Of a stretch of DNA of 64,000 nucleotides, positions 1 to 7,916 are shown in pieces (within the stretch, counting starts at the first letter, position 1; every line of letters begins with the position of its first letter). The position numbers and the translations under genes are program-made. The notes beneath the pieces were generated by a model that was given only the letters and a program-made list of their open reading frames with translations, did no database searches and was not told the DNA's origin. The DNA is taken from contig CACKQW010000006.1 of assembly GCA_902602415.1 (NCBI GenBank), positions 27,427-91,426 on the forward strand. The letters run 5' to 3'. Origin of the DNA: an uncultured Bacteroidota bacterium (lineage in GTDB: Bacteria > Bacteroidota > Bacteroidia > Flavobacteriales > Flavobacteriaceae).

Positions 1-201
1 AGCATTAATTCTGATTATCCAAAGTGATCTAAAGCTTCTTTTTTTAACTCTTCTATCTCTGTAAGCATATTGAAGTCCTTTTTCAACAGCATTTTTTGCA
101 ACAGTCCAAACATTTTTTCTACGACCGAAATATCCTTTTGCTTGTTTTAATATTTTTTTTCTCCTTGCTCTTTTTGCTACTGAATTTACTGATCTTGGCA
201 T
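1..201 (-). CDS. rplT: 50S ribosomal protein L20 (partial, 3' end outside window)
   Basis: Large-subunit protein that binds 23S rRNA early in assembly. The first 67 codons are visible and start [16 protein letters not shown]; further on [13 protein letters not shown] and the [10 protein letters not shown] segment are typical of L20. The gene runs off the left edge, so the C-terminal half is missing and the ORF track did not list it. It is the last visible gene of thrS-infC-rpmI-rplT, 64 bases after rpmI. That spacer holds a weak hairpin that could be a leader element, but this is not shown. Family assignment is very secure. Confidence 0.95.
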   Translation of the reverse strand, partial: MPRSVNSVAKRARRKKILKQAKGYFGRRKNVWTVAKNAVEKGLQYAYRDRRVKKRSFRSLWIIRINA

Positions 202-265
202 TTTTTATAATTTTAAATTAGGTGGTAATAAAACTCTTCTTACCTATATTTACGGTTTTTAACCT

Positions 266-463
266 TTACTTTAATCTTAATTGTTCTTTGACGCTATTCA
301 TATCACTATTATGTACTAATGTAGAGTGAGTCAAAGCTAATTTTCTTTTTTTTGATTTTTTTGTTAAAATATGATTCTTGAAAGCATGCTTTCTCTTTAT
401 TTTTCCTGTTCCAGTTACCTTAAATCTTTTTTTAGCACTGGATTTTGTTTTCATTTTCGGCAT
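266..463 (-). CDS. rpmI: 50S ribosomal protein L35
   Basis: A 65-residue, very basic protein starting [20 protein letters not shown], with the usual L35 length and K/R content. It is a small structural protein of the large ribosomal subunit. The ATG lies two bases after the infC stop codon, so translation is probably coupled to infC, and rplT follows. The order infC-rpmI-rplT is conserved across bacteria and supports the call. Confidence 0.97.
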   Translation of the reverse strand: MPKMKTKSSAKKRFKVTGTGKIKRKHAFKNHILTKKSKKRKLALTHSTLVHNSDMNSVKEQLRLK

Positions 464-465
464 AA

Positions 466-1023
466 TTATTTAATTTTTTTTGGAGACATTATCATGATCA
501 TTTTCTTACTTTCTAATTTTGGAAGTTGTTCAACTTTTCCTAAACTTTCAAGATCCTGAGCTAATTTTAATAAAAGGATTTCTCCCTGATCTTTATATAT
601 TATTGATCTTCCTTTAAAAAATACAAAAGCTTTCAATTTTGCTCCATCTTTTAAAAACTTTTCTGCATGTTTCTTCTTAAATTCATAATCGTGTTCATCT
701 GTTTGTGGACCAAACCTAATTTCTTTAACAATTACTTTTGTTGATTTAGATTTAAGTTGTTTTTCTCTTTTTTTCTGCTCGTATAAGAATTTCTTATAAT
801 CTAGTGCCTTACAAACAGGAGGAGATGCATTAGGAGAAATTTCAACAAGATCTAAATCTAGGTTATTTGCGATATCTTGAGCTTTACTCAGCGGATAAAC
901 TCCAATATCTACGTTATCACCGACTAATCTAACTTCGTTAGATTCAATTTCAGAATTTATTTTATGAGGATTTTTCTTTATTATCCTCCAGGGTCTCCTT
1001 CCCCCTCGTCTTCTTATTGCTAT
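466..1023 (-). CDS. infC: Translation initiation factor IF-3, AUA start
   Basis: Missed by the ORF track because it has no ATG/GTG/TTG start. Reading from 1023 gives 185 residues: (M)[13 protein letters not shown], then [17 protein letters not shown], the linker region [18 protein letters not shown], and a C-terminal domain with [17 protein letters not shown]. These are the IF-3 N and C domains. IF-3 keeps the subunits apart and proofreads the start codon. The proposed start is ATA at 1021-1023, because flavobacterial IF-3 commonly begins MAIR. An ATC lies one codon upstream. IF-3 genes often use rare starts (AUU in E. coli) for autoregulation. It sits 15 bases after thrS and ends two bases before rpmI. 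The exact start is inferred; the gene identity is secure. Confidence 0.93.
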   Translation of the reverse strand: MAIRRRGGRRPWRIIKKNPHKINSEIESNEVRLVGDNVDIGVYPLSKAQDIANNLDLDLVEISPNASPPVCKALDYKKFLYEQKKREKQLKSKSTKVIVKEIRFGPQTDEHDYEFKKKHAEKFLKDGAKLKAFVFFKGRSIIYKDQGEILLLKLAQDLESLGKVEQLPKLESKKMIMIMSPKKIK

Positions 1024-1038
1024 GATTAATAATTTAAG

Positions 1039-2970
1039 TTAAACTTCTATTTTAATTTTATCTTTAATGATCTTAACAAAATCTTTGACTTTCATCTTAC
1101 CATAATCTTTTCCACCATGACTTCTTAAAGAAATTTCTTTTTTATCTGATTCTTGTTCCCCTACGATAATCATAAAGGGGATTTTTTCAAGTTCAGCATC
1201 TCTGATTTTCTTGCCAACAGTCTCGCTTCTGTAATCAATTAGGCCGCGAATTTCGTTATTTTCTAACAAATTTAAAACATTTTGACAGTATTTTTCATGT
1301 TTGTCACTGATTGGAAGAATTATAAACTGATTTGTTGTTAACCAAAGGGGTAAATTTCCAGCAGTGTTCTCCAATAAAATTGCAATAAATCTCTCTAAAC
1401 TTCCGAATGGAGCTCTGTGAATCATCACAGGTCTAACAGGTTTATTATTTTTGTCAATATATTTTAAGTCAAATCTTTCGGGTAAATTATAGTCAACTTG
1501 AATTGTACCAAGTTGCCACTTCCTTCCTAATGCATCATTTACCATAAAATCGAGTTTAGGTCCATAAAATGCTGCTTCACCTTCAACAATACTATAATTT
1601 AGTTCTTTATCTTTTACAGCTTTGATTATTGCTTTTTCAGATTTTTCCCAAGCACTGACACTGCCTATATACTTGCTAAAATCTGCTGAATCCCTTACTG
1701 AAATTTGAACACTGTAATCATTTAACCCTAAAGATTTAAAAACGTATAGAGTCAGGTCAATAACATTTTTAAACTCATCATCTAATTGATCTTCGGTGCA
1801 AAATATATGTGCGTCGTCCTGAGTAAAACCCCTAACTCTGGTTAATCCATGCAGTTCACCGCTTTGTTCATATCTGTATACGGTTCCAAACTCAGCATAT
1901 CTTATAGGTAAATCTTTGTAGCTGAACTGTTCAGAATTATATATTTCACAATGGTGAGGACAATTCATTGGTTTCAAAAAGAATTCTTCATTCTCTTTAG
2001 GTGTTTTTATAGGTTGAAAGCTATCATCTCCATATTTTTCATAATGACCGGATGTAATATAAAGTTCTTTGTTTCCAATATGAGGAGTTATTACTGTTTG
2101 GTAACCTGCTTTTTTTTGAGCTTTTTTTAAGAAATTAACTAATCTTTCCCTCAAATCAACTCCTTTTGGATGCCACAAAGGCAAGCCTAGACCTACCTTG
2201 TTAGAAAAAGAAAAAAGTTTGAGCTTTTTCCCAATCTTTCTGTGATCTCTTTGTTTAGCTAACTCAATATTTTCTAAATATTCATTCAATAATTTTTGTT
2301 TTGGGAAAGATATTCCATAAACTCTTGTTAATTGTTTATTATTTTGGTTTCCTCTCCAAAAAGCACCAGAAATATTTAATATTTTAACAGCCTTGATTAT
2401 TGATGTGTTTGGAATATGCCCACCTTTACATAAATCGGTAAAGTTAGAATGATCACAAAATGTAATCTCACCATCTTTCAATTCGTGAATAAGTTCAACT
2501 TTATATTTATTATATTCATTCTGATAGAATTTTATAGCATCTTTTTTTGAAACAGATCTGATTTTAAAATCATGTTTTTCTCTACATATTTGTAACATTC
2601 TAGTTTCAATTTTTTCAAAATCAGATTCAGAAATTTTTTGGTTATTGGTATCTATATCGTAATAAAATCCGTTACTAATCGCCGGACCAATTGTAAGTTT
2701 TGCATTCGGGAAAAACTCTTTTATGGCTTGAGCCATTACATGTGAGGTGGAATGCCAAAATGCCTTCTTTCCTAGATCATCTTCCCATGTGTAAAATTCT
2801 AATTTGCCGCTCCCATTTATTTTACTGGATATTTCTAAAGTTTCACTATTTAAGCTAGCTGAAATAACATTTCTGGCAAATCCCTCACTGATATCCTTCG
2901 CAATCTCTAACGCTGAGGTTCCTTTAGGGTATTCTTTTATCGATCCATCATTTAAGCTAATTTTAATCAC
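1039..2970 (-). CDS. thrS: Threonyl-tRNA synthetase
   Basis: Class II synthetase charging tRNA-Thr in the cytoplasm; 643 residues, the normal length. The N-terminal TGS domain (about 1-60) is followed by the editing domain with HSTSH and DLCKGGHI (the HxxxH and CxxxH motifs). The catalytic core carries MNCPHHCEIY with the zinc-ligand Cys, motif 2 around FGTVYRYEQSGELHGLTRVR and motif 3 IHRAPFGSLERF. The last 100 residues are the anticodon-binding domain. It lies 30 bases after the DUF6095-like gene and heads the thrS-infC-rpmI-rplT group. No T-box-like leader is visible in the short upstream gap. Confidence 0.98.
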   Translation of the reverse strand: MIKISLNDGSIKEYPKGTSALEIAKDISEGFARNVISASLNSETLEISSKINGSGKLEFYTWEDDLGKKAFWHSTSHVMAQAIKEFFPNAKLTIGPAISNGFYYDIDTNNQKISESDFEKIETRMLQICREKHDFKIRSVSKKDAIKFYQNEYNKYKVELIHELKDGEITFCDHSNFTDLCKGGHIPNTSIIKAVKILNISGAFWRGNQNNKQLTRVYGISFPKQKLLNEYLENIELAKQRDHRKIGKKLKLFSFSNKVGLGLPLWHPKGVDLRERLVNFLKKAQKKAGYQTVITPHIGNKELYITSGHYEKYGDDSFQPIKTPKENEEFFLKPMNCPHHCEIYNSEQFSYKDLPIRYAEFGTVYRYEQSGELHGLTRVRGFTQDDAHIFCTEDQLDDEFKNVIDLTLYVFKSLGLNDYSVQISVRDSADFSKYIGSVSAWEKSEKAIIKAVKDKELNYSIVEGEAAFYGPKLDFMVNDALGRKWQLGTIQVDYNLPERFDLKYIDKNNKPVRPVMIHRAPFGSLERFIAILLENTAGNLPLWLTTNQFIILPISDKHEKYCQNVLNLLENNEIRGLIDYRSETVGKKIRDAELEKIPFMIIVGEQESDKKEISLRSHGGKDYGKMKVKDFVKIIKDKIKIEV

Positions 2971-3000
2971 TTACTTTAAAATTTTGGTTAAAATTAGGAA

Positions 3001-3204
3001 TCATTTTTTAAATAGTTCAGATATTATCTTAAATAATGAAGTAAAAATCATTGATATTGCAATCACACAAAAAGAAATTCCACAAATAACAATAAAAATG
3101 GAATCATTAATTCCTCCCAAATGTATAAAAATGGGCCCAATAAATATTGGTATGAATGACAATAACAAGAGTTTAATATTTTTAGAGAAATTTTTACTTA
3201 TCAT
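3001..3204 (-). CDS. Small two-helix membrane protein, DUF6095-like
   Basis: A 67-residue protein with two hydrophobic stretches (about residues 10-30 and 36-60) joined by a short polar turn. The segment FIPIFIGPIFIHLGG resembles the GP-x-x-IH core I recall for DUF6095 proteins of Flavobacteriia. Such proteins commonly lie between murQ and thrS, which is the case here. Its ATG overlaps the 3' end of murQ by 11 bases (ATGATAAG), suggesting coupled translation. Function is unknown; it is probably an inner-membrane protein. Confidence 0.65.
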   Translation of the reverse strand: MISKNFSKNIKLLLLSFIPIFIGPIFIHLGGINDSIFIVICGISFCVIAISMIFTSLFKIISELFKK

Positions 3205-4003
3205 TTGATTTATAATTTTCTATTGCTAACCTGATATTTTTGTATTTATGAATTAAATCTTTAGCAACACTTTTATCAATATTGAGTATTGATTCCACGA
3301 TTCTTATTGCCCTTTCATAAAGTTTATTATTTGATAATTTCATATCAATCATTTTATTATCTAAAACTCTTCCTAGTTTGATCATAACTGCACTTGAAAT
3401 CATATTAAGAATCATTTTTTGAGCCGTTCCAGCTTTCATCCTAGAACTTCCAGAAATATATTCTGCTCCTACTATTACTTCTATTGGGAAATCAGAGTTT
3501 TGAGCAATTTTTGTATCTTGATTACACGTAATACATCCTGTAGTTATTCCATTTTTCTTACAACTAATTAGACCCCCTAGTACATAAGGAGTTGAGCCTG
3601 ATGCTGAAATACCAATGACCATATCATTTTGATCTATATTATAAAATAGTAAATCTTTCCATGCGTTAGTAATCGAGTCTTCTGCATGTTCTTGGGACTT
3701 CCTAATAGCTGCATCCCCACCTGCAATCAAGCCAATAATTTTATTTTCAATACCAAAGGTGGGTAGACATTCTGATGCATCTAGAATACCAAGCCTTCCA
3801 CTTGTTCCGGAACCAATGTAAAATAATCTACCATCATTTTTTAGAATTTTAAATGCTTTTTCAATTAGTAGATTAACCATTGGTAAACATTTTTTAACAG
3901 AAGTTGCTACTGAATTATCTTCATTATTTATTTCGCTTGTAATAACCTCGATAGACTTTTTTTCTATATTAAAATAATTCGATTCTTTTTCAGTTGTTTT
4001 AAT
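3194..4003 (-). CDS. murQ: N-acetylmuramic acid 6-phosphate etherase, probable AUU start
   Basis: Cleaves the lactyl ether of MurNAc-6-phosphate in peptidoglycan recycling. SIS-fold signatures are FYIGSGTSGRLGILDASEC, GLIAGGDAAIRKSQEHAED and SGSSRMKAGTAQK; the Glu residues of DASEC and the SQEHAED segment match the family's active-site acids. The ORF track starts at an internal Met and gives only 228 residues. Upstream in frame the family N terminus continues (IKTTEKESNYFNIEKKS), back to an ATT at 4001-4003 just after an in-frame TAA. From that ATT the protein is 269 residues, the usual flavobacterial length. The start lies 13 bases after icd, so it is probably cotranscribed. Identity is secure; the AUU start is inferred. 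Confidence 0.9.
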   Translation of the reverse strand: MKTTEKESNYFNIEKKSIEVITSEINNEDNSVATSVKKCLPMVNLLIEKAFKILKNDGRLFYIGSGTSGRLGILDASECLPTFGIENKIIGLIAGGDAAIRKSQEHAEDSITNAWKDLLFYNIDQNDMVIGISASGSTPYVLGGLISCKKNGITTGCITCNQDTKIAQNSDFPIEVIVGAEYISGSSRMKAGTAQKMILNMISSAVMIKLGRVLDNKMIDMKLSNNKLYERAIRIVESILNIDKSVAKDLIHKYKNIRLAIENYKSNDK

Positions 4004-4016
4004 AGCTTAATATATT

Positions 4017-6230
4017 TTAAATGTTATCAATGATATTATTTAAAGTGATTGAAGGTCGCATTATTTTATTGATAATAGAATTATCAGTTTTATAATAACC
4101 ATTTAAGTCTATGCTTTTCCCTTGATTTGAATTAATTTCATTCATTATTTTATTTTCATTTTTTAATAGGTCTTGATAAACTTTAGAAAACTCATTTTTA
4201 ATTTCTTTGTTTTCATCTTGACTGCTTAAAAATTTTGACCAATATAAAGCAAGATAGAAATGACTTCCTCTACTATCAATTTCACCAACTTTTCTTGATG
4301 GAGATTTATTATTTTTCAAAAGTTTTTCTATCGCTTGATTTAAACAAACAGAAAGTATTTTAGAATTTGGATTTTTGAGAGACATGTCTTCTAATGCTAC
4401 AGAAATAGCTAAAAATTCTCCGAGAGAGTCCCATCTGAGATGATTTTCTTTTAAAAGTTGCTGAACATGTTTCGGAGCAGAGCCACCTGCACCAGTTTCG
4501 AAAAGTTTACCTCCATTCATTAAGGGAACAATTGATAACATTTTTGCACTTGTACCTAACTCTAATATCGGAAACAAATCTGTTAAATAGTCTCTTAATA
4601 CATTGCCAGAAACAGAAATAACGCTTTTTCCTTCTTTTACTTTATTTAGTGTAAAAACCGTAGCTTCATAAGGGCTCAAAATTTGAATATCTATTTTTGA
4701 GGTATTGATTTTCTTTAATTCTTTTTTTACAACTTTAATTATTTCTAAATCATGTGGTCTTTTCTTATCTAACCAGAAGATAGTTGGAAAATTTGTTTGC
4801 TTTGCTCTGGAAATTGCAAGCTTGATCCAATCTTTGATAGCATCTTTTCTGACAAGGCACATTCGCCATATATCTCCTTTCTCAACAATATGTGATGCTA
4901 TAGTTTTTCCATCTTTTGTTTGGACCTTGATTTGTCCAGCTTTTTTTATTTCAAATGTCTTGTCGTGAGAGCCATATTCTTCAGCTTTTTTTGCCATTAG
5001 GCCAACATTTTGAACGGTGCCCATAGTCGATGGATCAAATGCTCCTTTTTCTTTACAAAAATCAATTGTTGCTTGGTAAATTGAAGCATATGTGCTATCA
5101 GGGATTATAGCTTTAGTGTCTTTAAGTTCTCCGTTCCTATTCCACATTTTTCCAGAACTTTTTATCATTGCAGGCATTGATGCATCAATAATCAAATCAC
5201 TTGGGACATGAAAGTTTGAAATATTTTTTTCAGAATCAACCATTGCAATTTCAGCACTTGAAAGAAATATATTCTCCATTTCTTTTGTTATTCTATTTTT
5301 TTCATCTTTCTCAAGAGACTCTATTTTTTCATACAAAATAGATAAACCACTGTTAAAATTTACATTTAAATCTGAAAGAATTTTTTTATTATTTAAAATG
5401 AAATCTTTAAAATAAACCTTAAGCATATGTCCAAAAATGATAGGATCACTGACTTTCATCATCGATGCTTTTAAATGAAGGGATAGGAGGATTTTTTTAT
5501 CAACACAATTTTTTAATTGTTTTTCAAAAAACTTATATAATTCTCTAATGCTCAGAAAGCTTGTATCAATAATTGTCCCTTTGTGAACAGTAATATTTTC
5601 TTTGAGAATTGTTTTTTTATTATTTTCATCATAAAAATAAATATTCAATAATTCATGTTTTTTAGATGTATTAGATTTTTCATTGTTTCTGAAATCTCCA
5701 CTGCTCATTGTTGAAACATGGGTCTTTGATTTTTTTTCCCATTTACCCAATTTATGTGGGTTTGTTTTAATGTAATTTTTTATAGCTAGGGGTACCCGTC
5801 TATCTGAATTTCCTTCTCTCAAAATCGGGTTTACTGCACTTCCTTTGATTTTATCATATATTGATTTTATAATTAGTTCATTATCATTATTTGGCTTTTC
5901 AGGGTAGTTTGGAAGTGGGTATCCTTTGGATTGTAATTCAATTATTGCTTTTTTTAATTGTGGAATTGATGCACTAATGTTAGGTAATTTAATGATATTT
6001 GCATTTGGATCTTTTACTACTTTACTTAAAAATTCTAAATCATTTTCATATTTAACTTTACTTCCCAAAAAATCGTTGAATGTTGCCAAAATTCTTGCAG
6101 ACAATGAAATATCTCTGGTTTCAAATTTAATTTTTGAAGATTTGGTAAATGCTTGTAAAATTGGAAGAAGGGAAGCGGTTGCTAGGGCAGGAGCTTCGTC
6201 GGTTTTGGTGTAAATAATCTTCAACATCAA
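4017..6230 (-). CDS. icd: Monomeric NADP-dependent isocitrate dehydrogenase
   Basis: Oxidatively decarboxylates isocitrate to 2-oxoglutarate with NADP+ in the TCA cycle. At 737 residues it is the large monomeric type, not the dimeric one of about 420 residues. Diagnostic stretches are IIYTKTDEAPALAT at the N terminus, LREGNSDRRVP, STYASIYQATIDFCKEKGAF, MGTVQNVGLMAKKAEEYGSHD and FETGAGGSAPKHVQQL. It has its own TATATTTG promoter box 20 bases upstream, downstream of the terminator of the structured RNA, so it is probably transcribed separately from that RNA. murQ follows after 13 bases. Confidence 0.97.
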   Translation of the reverse strand: MMLKIIYTKTDEAPALATASLLPILQAFTKSSKIKFETRDISLSARILATFNDFLGSKVKYENDLEFLSKVVKDPNANIIKLPNISASIPQLKKAIIELQSKGYPLPNYPEKPNNDNELIIKSIYDKIKGSAVNPILREGNSDRRVPLAIKNYIKTNPHKLGKWEKKSKTHVSTMSSGDFRNNEKSNTSKKHELLNIYFYDENNKKTILKENITVHKGTIIDTSFLSIRELYKFFEKQLKNCVDKKILLSLHLKASMMKVSDPIIFGHMLKVYFKDFILNNKKILSDLNVNFNSGLSILYEKIESLEKDEKNRITKEMENIFLSSAEIAMVDSEKNISNFHVPSDLIIDASMPAMIKSSGKMWNRNGELKDTKAIIPDSTYASIYQATIDFCKEKGAFDPSTMGTVQNVGLMAKKAEEYGSHDKTFEIKKAGQIKVQTKDGKTIASHIVEKGDIWRMCLVRKDAIKDWIKLAISRAKQTNFPTIFWLDKKRPHDLEIIKVVKKELKKINTSKIDIQILSPYEATVFTLNKVKEGKSVISVSGNVLRDYLTDLFPILELGTSAKMLSIVPLMNGGKLFETGAGGSAPKHVQQLLKENHLRWDSLGEFLAISVALEDMSLKNPNSKILSVCLNQAIEKLLKNNKSPSRKVGEIDSRGSHFYLALYWSKFLSSQDENKEIKNEFSKVYQDLLKNENKIMNEINSNQGKSIDLNGYYKTDNSIINKIMRPSITLNNIIDNI

Positions 6231-6249
6231 TCACTGTTATTATAAGTTT

Positions 6250-6257
6250 CAAATATA
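6250..6257 (-). promoter_or_regulatory. Putative -7 promoter box of icd
   Basis: Reads TATATTTG on the minus strand, an exact match to the Bacteroidota -7 consensus TAnnTTTG, 20 bases before the icd ATG. No clear TTG -33 box is found at 17-23 bases upstream. Its place after the RNA terminator suggests icd does not depend on read-through. Confidence 0.6.
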
Positions 6258-6300
6258 AAGAATGCTTATAAAAAAAATGTTAAAAATGATAATAGTTTCT

Positions 6301-6349
6301 AAAAAAAATGAAAGCCACATTTGAGTATTGCTACCCCAATATGGCTTTC
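6301..6349 (-). terminator. Strong intrinsic terminator
   Basis: On the minus strand GAAAGCCATATT pairs with AATGTGGCTTTC over 12 bp (one G-U). Above it is a second 5-bp helix GGGTA/TACTC capped by a GCAA tetraloop. A run of eight T follows directly. It ends the non-coding transcript between rplS and icd. Confidence 0.85.
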
Positions 6350-6645
6350 TGAATTTCGAAAACTGTTTCTGTTTTGAATTGCTTCTCTACCAGGCATATT
6401 TTCTCAATTGTTGAACTGTCTGGCTTACTCACTTCTCTAGGAAATTTTCTGCTCAGCAGTTCTTGATTACTTATTCAAATATGGCCAAAGCTATATTTGA
6501 TATAGGCTTATTACTTAATTTCATAATCCTCACTTCTCACCAAGTTTCCTTGATGGATGAAAAAACATTTAAATTGTGCAGGCACACTTTCAATAGTTTT
6601 TTCGTAGTTAATTTAAGCTAGGCTTAAATTCTTAATAAGTAATCA

Positions 6646-6656
6646 TGTCAAAGAAC
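6646..6656 (-). promoter_or_regulatory. boxA-like antitermination element
   Basis: GTTCTTTGACA on the minus strand closely resembles boxA elements that bind NusB/S10 in rRNA leaders (for example TGCTCTTTAACA and TGTTCTTTGAAA) and the GTTCTTTGACAT often seen upstream of Bacteroidota rRNA genes. It lies directly before the 12-base arm TGATTACTTATT. No rRNA gene follows, so its role here is inferred. Confidence 0.5.
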
Positions 6657-6789
6657 GTTCTAGAATTTGACTTGTTTAACAAGTTGTTTATCCTTTCGGA
6701 GTCCACTACAAATCCTTTAACAATAATAATATAGAAATCTAATATTCAAAAAATAAAATTGATAAAGATATTAACTACTTTTAAACCAT

Positions 6790-6816
6790 ACTTATTAACA
6801 ATTGTTAAATAAGTTA
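6790..6816. repeat. Near-perfect inverted repeat at the 3' end of rplS
   Basis: ACTTATTAACAATTGTTAAATAAGT is a palindrome with one unpaired base, touching the rplS stop codon. It may fold as a transcript end of htrA-trmD-rplS, but no T run follows, so it is not a classic terminator. Coordinates are approximate by a couple of bases. Confidence 0.4.
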
Positions 6817-7164
6817 AGCTCTTTTTTCTTTAATTTTTGCTTTCTTCCCCGTTAGGTTTCTAAAATAAAATATTCGAGATCTTCTTACTTTCCCTTTTTT
6901 ATTTAATTCAATCTTTTGAATAGACGGTGAATTAATAGGAAATATTCTTTCTACTCCAGTATTTCCAGACATTTTTCTAATCGTGAAGGTTTCAGTTGCA
7001 TCTTCACCTCTTCTTTGTAATACAACACCTTTGAAAAATTGTGTTCTCGTTTTAGATCCTTCTTTTATTTCATAAAATACGGTAATTGTATCGCCTGAAC
7101 AGAAAGATGGATAATCTTTAACTCCTTTTAAGTCGTTTTGAATATTTTTAATAATACTATTCAT
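6814..7164 (-). CDS. rplS: 50S ribosomal protein L19
   Basis: Protein at the 30S-50S interface; 116 residues, the normal length. The segments FCSGDTITVFYEIKEGSKTR, FKGVVLQRRG, ETFTIRKMSGNTGVERIFP and SRIFYFRNLTGKKAKIKEK are standard L19. It follows trmD, as in many bacteria, after a 75-base spacer that contains a TATATTTG promoter box, so it can probably be transcribed apart from htrA-trmD. Confidence 0.98.
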   Translation of the reverse strand: MNSIIKNIQNDLKGVKDYPSFCSGDTITVFYEIKEGSKTRTQFFKGVVLQRRGEDATETFTIRKMSGNTGVERIFPINSPSIQKIELNKKGKVRRSRIFYFRNLTGKKAKIKEKRA

Positions 7165-7192
7165 TATTATATGGTGTAATGTATAACGGGTG

Positions 7193-7200
7193 CAAATATA
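7193..7200 (-). promoter_or_regulatory. Putative -7 promoter box of rplS
   Basis: TATATTTG on the minus strand, an exact TAnnTTTG match, 28 bases before the rplS ATG in the trmD-rplS spacer. No convincing -33 TTG was found. Confidence 0.55.
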
Positions 7201-7239
7201 ATTAAAAAAATAAATCGATAAATTATTTTAATGATTAAT

Positions 7240-7911
7240 TTAAAGAAGCTTAGGCCTTTTTTTATTTGTTAACTCAACTGCTTTTTTACTTCTCCAATCT
7301 TCTATATTTTTTTGATCTCCACTTAGTAAGATATCAGGAACCTCCCAGTCTTTATATTTTCTAGGTTTTGAATAAACTGGGGGTGCTATTAAGTTATCTT
7401 GAAATGAATCAGTAAGTGCCGACATTTCATTTCCTAAAACACCAGGTATTAGTCTAACAATGCTATCTGCAAGAATAGCAGCAGGTAGCTCACCACCGGT
7501 TAATACAAAGTCACCAATTGAAATTTCTCTAGTTACCAAGTAATCTCTTATTCTTTGATCTATCCCTTTGTAATGACCGCATAGAATTATTATGTTATTT
7601 AAGCAAGATAATTTATTACACAATTGCTGGCTTAATTTTTCACCATCAGGAGCCATGTATATAATTTCATCATATTTTGTGTTTTTCTTTAGATCGTTTA
7701 TACAATTATCAACAGGTTCAATTAAAAGAACCATTCCCGATCCACCTCCATATTGATAGTCATCAACAGATTTGTAATTATTTTTTGAATAGTTTCTAAG
7801 ATTATGAATATTTATTTCAACTAGATTTTTTTCCAAACCTTTTTTGATAATTGATGTATCTAATGGACCTTTTAATATTTCAGGAACAGCAGTTATAATA
7901 TCAATTTTCAT
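7240..7911 (-). CDS. trmD: tRNA (guanine-N1-)-methyltransferase
   Basis: SPOUT-class enzyme methylating G37 of tRNAs with SAM, which prevents +1 frameshifting; 223 residues. Seen are IDIITAVPEIL at the N terminus, DDYQYGGGSGMVLLIEP, CGHYKGIDQRIRDY and the knot segment ISIGDFVLTGGELPA. It starts five bases after htrA and precedes rplS, so htrA-trmD is likely one transcript. Confidence 0.97.
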   Translation of the reverse strand: MKIDIITAVPEILKGPLDTSIIKKGLEKNLVEINIHNLRNYSKNNYKSVDDYQYGGGSGMVLLIEPVDNCINDLKKNTKYDEIIYMAPDGEKLSQQLCNKLSCLNNIIILCGHYKGIDQRIRDYLVTREISIGDFVLTGGELPAAILADSIVRLIPGVLGNEMSALTDSFQDNLIAPPVYSKPRKYKDWEVPDILLSGDQKNIEDWRSKKAVELTNKKRPKLL

Positions 7912-7916
7912 TTTTA

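Larger units (their letters stand above)
6301..6706 (-). ncRNA. Candidate structured non-coding RNA of unknown family
   Basis: This fills the 580-base gap between rplS and icd; no ORF is credible there. On the minus strand, in order: TCCGAAAGGA (GAAA-capped hairpin), ACTTG/CAAGT hairpin, boxA-like GTTCTTTGACA, TGATTACTTATT whose exact complement AATAAGTAATCA lies about 160 bases later, AATTTAAGC/GCTTAAATT hairpin (9 bp, 3-base loop), CAAGGAAACTTG (GAAA-capped), CTATAT/ATATAG hairpin, CTGCT/GCAG hairpin, and finally a strong terminator. GAGAAGTGAG occurs twice. I could not match it to tmRNA, RNase P RNA, 6S or a riboswitch. The 5' end is uncertain because no exact TAnnTTTG box was found upstream. 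That it is transcribed is inferred from structure and terminator. Confidence 0.6.

Noticed and set aside
371-559. Plus-strand ORF over rpmI/infC
   Set aside because: It is antisense to two certain genes of the thrS operon and has no family features.
2804-3208. Plus-strand ORF of 134 residues and other long antisense ORFs in the track (for example 24373-24936, 16241-16714, 15215-15661)
   Set aside because: They lie opposite well-identified genes, are rich in I, L, S and F as expected for the reverse reading of A/T-rich coding DNA, and show no recognisable domain.
6301-6720. tmRNA, RNase P RNA or group II intron domain V for the structured RNA
   Set aside because: There is no tmRNA tag reading frame or CCA-type end, none of the universally conserved RNase P blocks (such as GAGGAAAGTCC or ACAGAA), and the 40-base terminal hairpin is longer than domain V and is followed by a T run rather than a domain VI.
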